Origin: Paracoccaceae bacterium
GTDB lineage: Bacteria; Pseudomonadota; Alphaproteobacteria; Rhodobacterales; Rhodobacteraceae
Direction: 5' to 3'
Assembly (NCBI GenBank): GCA_009922885.1
Contig: RFUP01000095.1
Location: forward strand, 1-7,957
Length of the DNA: 7,957 bases
This document shows, one piece after another, positions 5,462-7,957 of the stretch (position 1 is its first letter; the number at the start of each line of letters is the position of its first letter). The notes below the pieces were generated by a model. It searched no databases. It worked only from the letters and a program-made list of their open reading frames with translations, and was not told where the DNA came from. The translations under genes and the position numbers were made by a program.

Positions 5462-6543
5462 CACTGCTCCCCCAGAAAACCGCGGATCACATGGGCCACA
5501 CGGCGGCACGCCGCCTCGTCCCCCACGGTGATGCGAAGCGCCTCGGGAATGCCGTATCCCGCCACGCGGCGCACGATGATGCCATCGGCCTTCAAGGCCG
5601 CATCCACCGCGCCCGCCTCATCGGCACTGGCAAAACGCGCCAGCACGAAATTCGCATGGCTCTCGTCGCAGCCCACACCCATCTGGCGCAGAGTATCCGT
5701 AAGCCACGCGCGCCATTTGGCATTTTCGGTCTGGCACCGCGAAACGAAATCCTGATCCCGCACGGCGGCCTCGGCGGCAACCAATTGCGTTTCCGAAAGG
5801 TTGAACGGCTGGCGCACACGGTTGAGCACATCGATGATCTCGCGCTGTGCATAACCCCAGCCAATGCGGAGGCCACCCAGCCCGTAAATCTTCGAGAAGG
5901 TCCGCGTCATCACCACATTCGGGAAGGTCTCGACCAGTGACACGCCACCATCGAACCCGTCCGCAAACTCGGTATAGGCCCCGTCATGCACGAAGATCAC
6001 ATGCTCGGGCAGCCCTTCACAAAGCCGCCAGAGGTCGGCTTCCGGCAGCATCGTGCCCGTGGGATTGGCCGGATTGGCAATGAAGACGATCTTGGTGCGC
6101 GGCGTCACGGCGGCGAGGATCGCATCCACATCCACCACTCGCTCGCGCTCTTTCACCGTCACGGGAACAGCGCCGGCCGCCCGCGCAAGGATCGGATACA
6201 TCGAGAACCCGTGCTCGGTGGTAATCACCTCGTCGCCAGGCCCCGCATAGCATTGCGTGACAAACTGCAAGACCTCATCCGAGCCCACGCCACAAATCAC
6301 GCGATCCGGATCAAGCCCGTAAACTTCGCCAATCGCACGGCGCAAACCGCCATGATCCGTGGAAGGATAGCGATGCAGATTGGCAACCGACCGCGCAAAA
6401 GCCTCGCGCGCCTTGTCGGAAAACCCGAACGGATTCTCGTTCGACGACAGCTTCAGCACCTCGGCCTTGCCCGCAACCGTGCTCTCGCCGCTGACATAGA
6501 GCGCGATATCCATGATGCCGGGCTGGGGCGGTATACGGGTCAT
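5461..6543 (-). CDS. hisC: Histidinol-phosphate / aromatic aminotransferase
   Basis: This 360-aa fold-type I PLP enzyme belongs to the HisC family. Visible features are SSNENPFG (33-40), RYP with Y59, the cofactor-binding ANPANPTGT (N160), HDGAYTEF (D187, Y190) and the Schiff-base lysine K218 in FSKIYGLGGLRIGW with R226 binding PLP phosphate. R337 in ALRITVG is the expected carboxylate-binding arginine. HisC converts imidazole-acetol phosphate to histidinol phosphate with glutamate. The 1-nt overlap with tyrA suggests that this copy works mainly or also as an aromatic aminotransferase, as proposed for the HisH-TyrC pair of Zymomonas. The ATG at 6543 has AAGGAGA with 7 nt spacing; a GTG at 6549 would lie only 1 nt from that sequence. 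It follows the UPF0114 gene after 60 nt that contain an inverted repeat. Confidence 0.95.
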   Translation of the reverse strand: MTRIPPQPGIMDIALYVSGESTVAGKAEVLKLSSNENPFGFSDKAREAFARSVANLHRYPSTDHGGLRRAIGEVYGLDPDRVICGVGSDEVLQFVTQCYAGPGDEVITTEHGFSMYPILARAAGAVPVTVKERERVVDVDAILAAVTPRTKIVFIANPANPTGTMLPEADLWRLCEGLPEHVIFVHDGAYTEFADGFDGGVSLVETFPNVVMTRTFSKIYGLGGLRIGWGYAQREIIDVLNRVRQPFNLSETQLVAAEAAVRDQDFVSRCQTENAKWRAWLTDTLRQMGVGCDESHANFVLARFASADEAGAVDAALKADGIIVRRVAGYGIPEALRITVGDEAACRRVAHVIRGFLGEQ

Positions 6544-6549
6544 CTGCAC

Positions 6550-6556
6550 TCTCCTT
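6550..6556 (-). promoter_or_regulatory. Ribosome binding site that fixes the hisC start
   Basis: AAGGAGA on the transcribed strand has its GGAG core (6551-6554) 7 nt from the ATG at 6543. It rules out the GTG two codons upstream, which would start 1 nt after the site. Confidence 0.75.
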
Positions 6557-6560
6557 CAAG

Positions 6561-6600
6561 TCTTCCAGCCTCTTAGCGCCCGAAAGCGCCCTCTGGAAGA
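6561..6600 (-). promoter_or_regulatory. Inverted repeat in the leader between the UPF0114 gene and hisC
   Basis: TCTTCCAG (6561-6568) and CTGGAAGA (6593-6600) are exact 8-bp inverted complements separated by 24 nt. An inner GCGC-N6-GCGC pairing can form within that spacer. In the - strand transcript the structure lies between the UPF0114 stop and the hisC Shine-Dalgarno. No U tract follows, so it does not look like a simple intrinsic terminator. It might be a processing or stability element, or might modulate hisC translation. Confidence 0.4.
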
Positions 6601-6603
6601 GCC

Positions 6604-7137
6604 TTACTTCTTCGACGTTCGTGCGACGAGCCAATCCATCGCCGCCATCATGAGCCCCGACAGCACGAAAGCCATGTGGATCACCAGCAGCCAGAAAAGC
6701 TCGCGATCCCCAAAGGCCGCATCCGCCGATTTCTGCCCGATCTCCATGAACCGCTTCAAGAGGTGGATCCCGGAAATCGCCACGATCGAAGCAATGAGCT
6801 TCATTTTCAAGCCACCGAAATCCACCTGCCCCATCCAGGAGGGGCGATCCGGATGCGCGCCGATATCGAATTTCGACACGAAATTCTCATAGCCCGAGAA
6901 GATCACGATCACGAGGAGGTTCGCCGCCAGCGTCAGGTCAATCAGCGTCAGGATCGCCAGAATGGCCTTGTCGGCACTCATCACCAGAACCTGCGGCGCG
7001 TAATAGGCCAGTTCGCGCAGGAACACGACCATCAGCATCCCCAGCGCCACCACCAGACCGATATACATCGGTGCCATCAACCAACGGGAGGCGAACAACC
7101 CCCGCTCCAGCGAACCTTCCACTGCCTTGCGCGCCAT
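6604..7137 (-). CDS. UPF0114 (YqhA/TIGR00645) family inner-membrane protein
   Basis: This 177-aa integral membrane protein has four predicted transmembrane helices at about 20-40, 58-81, 110-129 and 146-168, with a short basic N-terminus and a basic C-terminal tail (ARTSKK). The family signature around FSGYENFVSKFD (80-91) directly follows the second helix. The segment PSWMGQVDFGGLKMKLIASI before the third helix also matches my recollection of the family. E. coli YqhA is of similar size. No biochemical function is established. The ATG at 7137 is preceded by AAGGGGGCGG; the open frame extends 10 codons further to 7167, but that region lacks a better start signal. It is the first gene of the - strand block leading to hisC-tyrA; whether it shares their transcript is uncertain because of the 60-nt structured gap. 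Confidence 0.92.
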   Translation of the reverse strand: MARKAVEGSLERGLFASRWLMAPMYIGLVVALGMLMVVFLRELAYYAPQVLVMSADKAILAILTLIDLTLAANLLVIVIFSGYENFVSKFDIGAHPDRPSWMGQVDFGGLKMKLIASIVAISGIHLLKRFMEIGQKSADAAFGDRELFWLLVIHMAFVLSGLMMAAMDWLVARTSKK

Positions 7138-7214
7138 CAACCGCCCCCTTGTTCCTACCGCCCTCATGCCATGCGCCGCCCCTCTGGAAAAGGTCCACCC
7201 TGCCGCACCCCCTG

Positions 7215-7276
7215 ATTTCTCTTTGCAAAATATCCCGGGGGTGAGGCGCGAAGCGCCGAGGGGGCAGCGCCCCCTT
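7215..7276. repeat. GC-rich intergenic repeat with two hairpins (Rhodobacteraceae type)
   Basis: After an AT-rich lead (TTTGCAAAATA, 7222-7232) come CCCGGGGGTGA and two tight perfect hairpins. These are GGCGC-GAA-GCGCC (7245-7257) and GGGGGC-AGC-GCCCCC (7260-7274). I recognise this arrangement (TTTGCAAAATAyyCC, then GGGGGTGA, a variable hairpin and GGGGGCAGxGCCCCC) as a recurrent intergenic element in Rhodobacteraceae genomes, from memory. It lies between the rpsD terminator and the UPF0114 gene. Apart from it, the gap from 7138 to 7290 shows no gene and no promoter I would defend. Confidence 0.6.
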
Positions 7277-7290
7277 GCCTATGTCCGCCC

Positions 7291-7322
7291 AAGAAAAAGG
7301 GCGCCCCGAGGAGCGCCCTTTT
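7291..7322 (-). terminator. Intrinsic terminator of rpsD
   Basis: On the transcribed strand AAAAGGGCGC (7322-7313) pairs with GCGCCCTTTT (7304-7295) over an 8-nt loop, and a T-rich tail (TTTTTCTT, 7298-7291) follows. It begins 22 nt after the rpsD stop codon. This is a textbook Rho-independent terminator, suggesting that rpsD ends its own transcript and the UPF0114-hisC block needs a separate promoter. Confidence 0.9.
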
Positions 7323-7344
7323 CCGAATACCGTCGAAGAACCGA

Positions 7345-7957
7345 TTAGTTCTTCGCGTAGAATTCCACGACGAGGTTCGGTTCCATGATCACCGGGTAGG
7401 GCACGTCAGCCAGAGCCGGCTGGCGCACGAAGGTCGCGGTCATCTTGGAGTGGTCGACTTCGATGTAATCGGGAACGTCACGCTCTGCGAGGGCAACGGC
7501 TTCCAGAACGACGGCCAGCTGCTTCGACTTGGCGCGGACTTCGATCACGTCGCCTTCTTTGACGCGGTAAGACGGAATGTTCACCGGCTTGCCGTTCACG
7601 GTCACGTGGCCGTGGTTCACGAACTGGCGTGCAGCGAACACGGTCGGAACAAACTTGGCGCGGTAGACAACAGCGTCGAGACGGCGCTCCAGGAGGCCCA
7701 CGAGGTTTTCACCGGTGTCGCCCTGAACACGAGCGGCTTCAGCGAAGACGCGACGGAACTGCTTCTCGGTCATGTCGCCGTAGTAGCCCTTGAGCTTCTG
7801 CTTGGCGCGCAGCTGGGTGCCGAAGTCCGAGAGCTTGTTCTTGCGGCGCTGGCCGTGCTGGCCCGGACCGTATTCGCGCTTGTTCAGCGGCGACTTCGGA
7901 CGGCCCCAGATGTTTTCGCCCATACGGCGGTCGATTTTGTACTTGGCAGACGTGCGT
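7345..7957 (-). CDS. rpsD: 30S ribosomal protein S4 (5' end just outside the window)
   Basis: S4 is a primary 16S rRNA-binding protein that nucleates assembly of the small-subunit body. The frame runs off the right edge. It reads RTSAKYKIDRR before the internal methionine at 7923, so about three residues (probably MTK) are missing from an expected 206. The N-terminal segment MGENIWGRPKSPLNKREYGP and GQHGQRRKNKLSDFG are characteristic. The S4 RNA-binding domain covers about residues 92-154 (ERRLDAVVYR, FVNHGHVTVNGKPVNIPSY, GDVIEVR), and the protein ends PNLVVEFYAKN. There are no cysteines, so this is the zinc-free form. Starting at the ATG at 7923 would cut off conserved residues and is wrong. 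A strong terminator follows. Confidence 0.98.
   Translation of the reverse strand, partial: RTSAKYKIDRRMGENIWGRPKSPLNKREYGPGQHGQRRKNKLSDFGTQLRAKQKLKGYYGDMTEKQFRRVFAEAARVQGDTGENLVGLLERRLDAVVYRAKFVPTVFAARQFVNHGHVTVNGKPVNIPSYRVKEGDVIEVRAKSKQLAVVLEAVALAERDVPDYIEVDHSKMTATFVRQPALADVPYPVIMEPNLVVEFYAKN

Noticed and set aside
4883..5755. Open frame of 290 codons on the + strand across tyrA and hisC
   Set aside because: It is Arg/His/Pro-rich, typical of a GC-rich shadow frame, and crosses the junction of two well-supported genes.
6574..6592. Paired AGCGCC repeats before hisC considered as a terminator stem
   Set aside because: They are direct rather than inverted repeats apart from a 4-bp GCGC core, and no U tract follows.
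6676..7215. Open frame of 179 codons on the + strand opposite the UPF0114 gene
   Set aside because: His/Gln/Arg-rich shadow of a membrane protein gene, with no start signal or motif.
1..7957. Search for a defence system, CRISPR array, phage remnant, riboswitch or biosynthetic cluster
   Set aside because: No repeated spacer array, integrase, transposase, tRNA or recognised aptamer was seen; the genes are housekeeping or small conserved types with uniform codon use.

Overview
The window looks like chromosomal housekeeping DNA from an alphaproteobacterium of the Rhodobacteraceae (Roseobacter-type). The pointers are a Cys-free ribosomal protein S4 of the rhodobacteral type, the high GC content, the hisC-tyrA pairing, three small proteins resembling the DUF6455 family that is typical of this group, and two intergenic repeats of a kind I associate with Rhodobacteraceae genomes. 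No phage, IS, CRISPR, tRNA or rRNA was seen, and nothing suggests recent transfer.

Layout. The + strand opens inside rimO (S12 methylthiotransferase, 5' end missing), followed by an 80-aa protein with two CDGSH iron-sulfur motifs. Running toward it on the - strand is a compact operon of three paralogous small proteins (2263 down to 1478), each with the same four-cysteine pattern. These genes are 1-2 nt apart, and the two internal junctions are nearly identical in sequence. A perfect Fnr/FnrL-type palindrome (TTGAT-N4-ATCAA, 2317-2330) lies upstream of the operon, at the spacing expected for a class II activated promoter. Next come an M48 zinc-protease lipoprotein (- strand) and, divergent from it, an 88-aa protein of unknown function (+ strand).

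A structured intergenic repeat (3403-3504) separates that gene from a long - strand block. In order of transcription this block is a UPF0114 membrane protein, hisC, tyrA, an extensin-like protein with an M15-type metal site, and a DUF167 protein. From hisC onward every start overlaps the preceding stop (TGATG or ATGA), so these four genes are almost certainly co-transcribed and translationally coupled. The window closes with rpsD (- strand, 5' end just outside), which has a strong intrinsic terminator followed by a second GC-rich repeat.

How the genes fit together. HisC and TyrA probably serve aromatic amino acid (and possibly histidine) synthesis. The extensin-like protein and the M48 lipoprotein are predicted envelope proteins. 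The most interesting part is the block of small cysteine-rich proteins at 1232-2263: the tandem triplication under a perfect Fnr-type site suggests a low-oxygen role for an uncharacterised family, probably involving metal or Fe-S chemistry. That role is inference; the operator and the cysteine pattern are seen directly.
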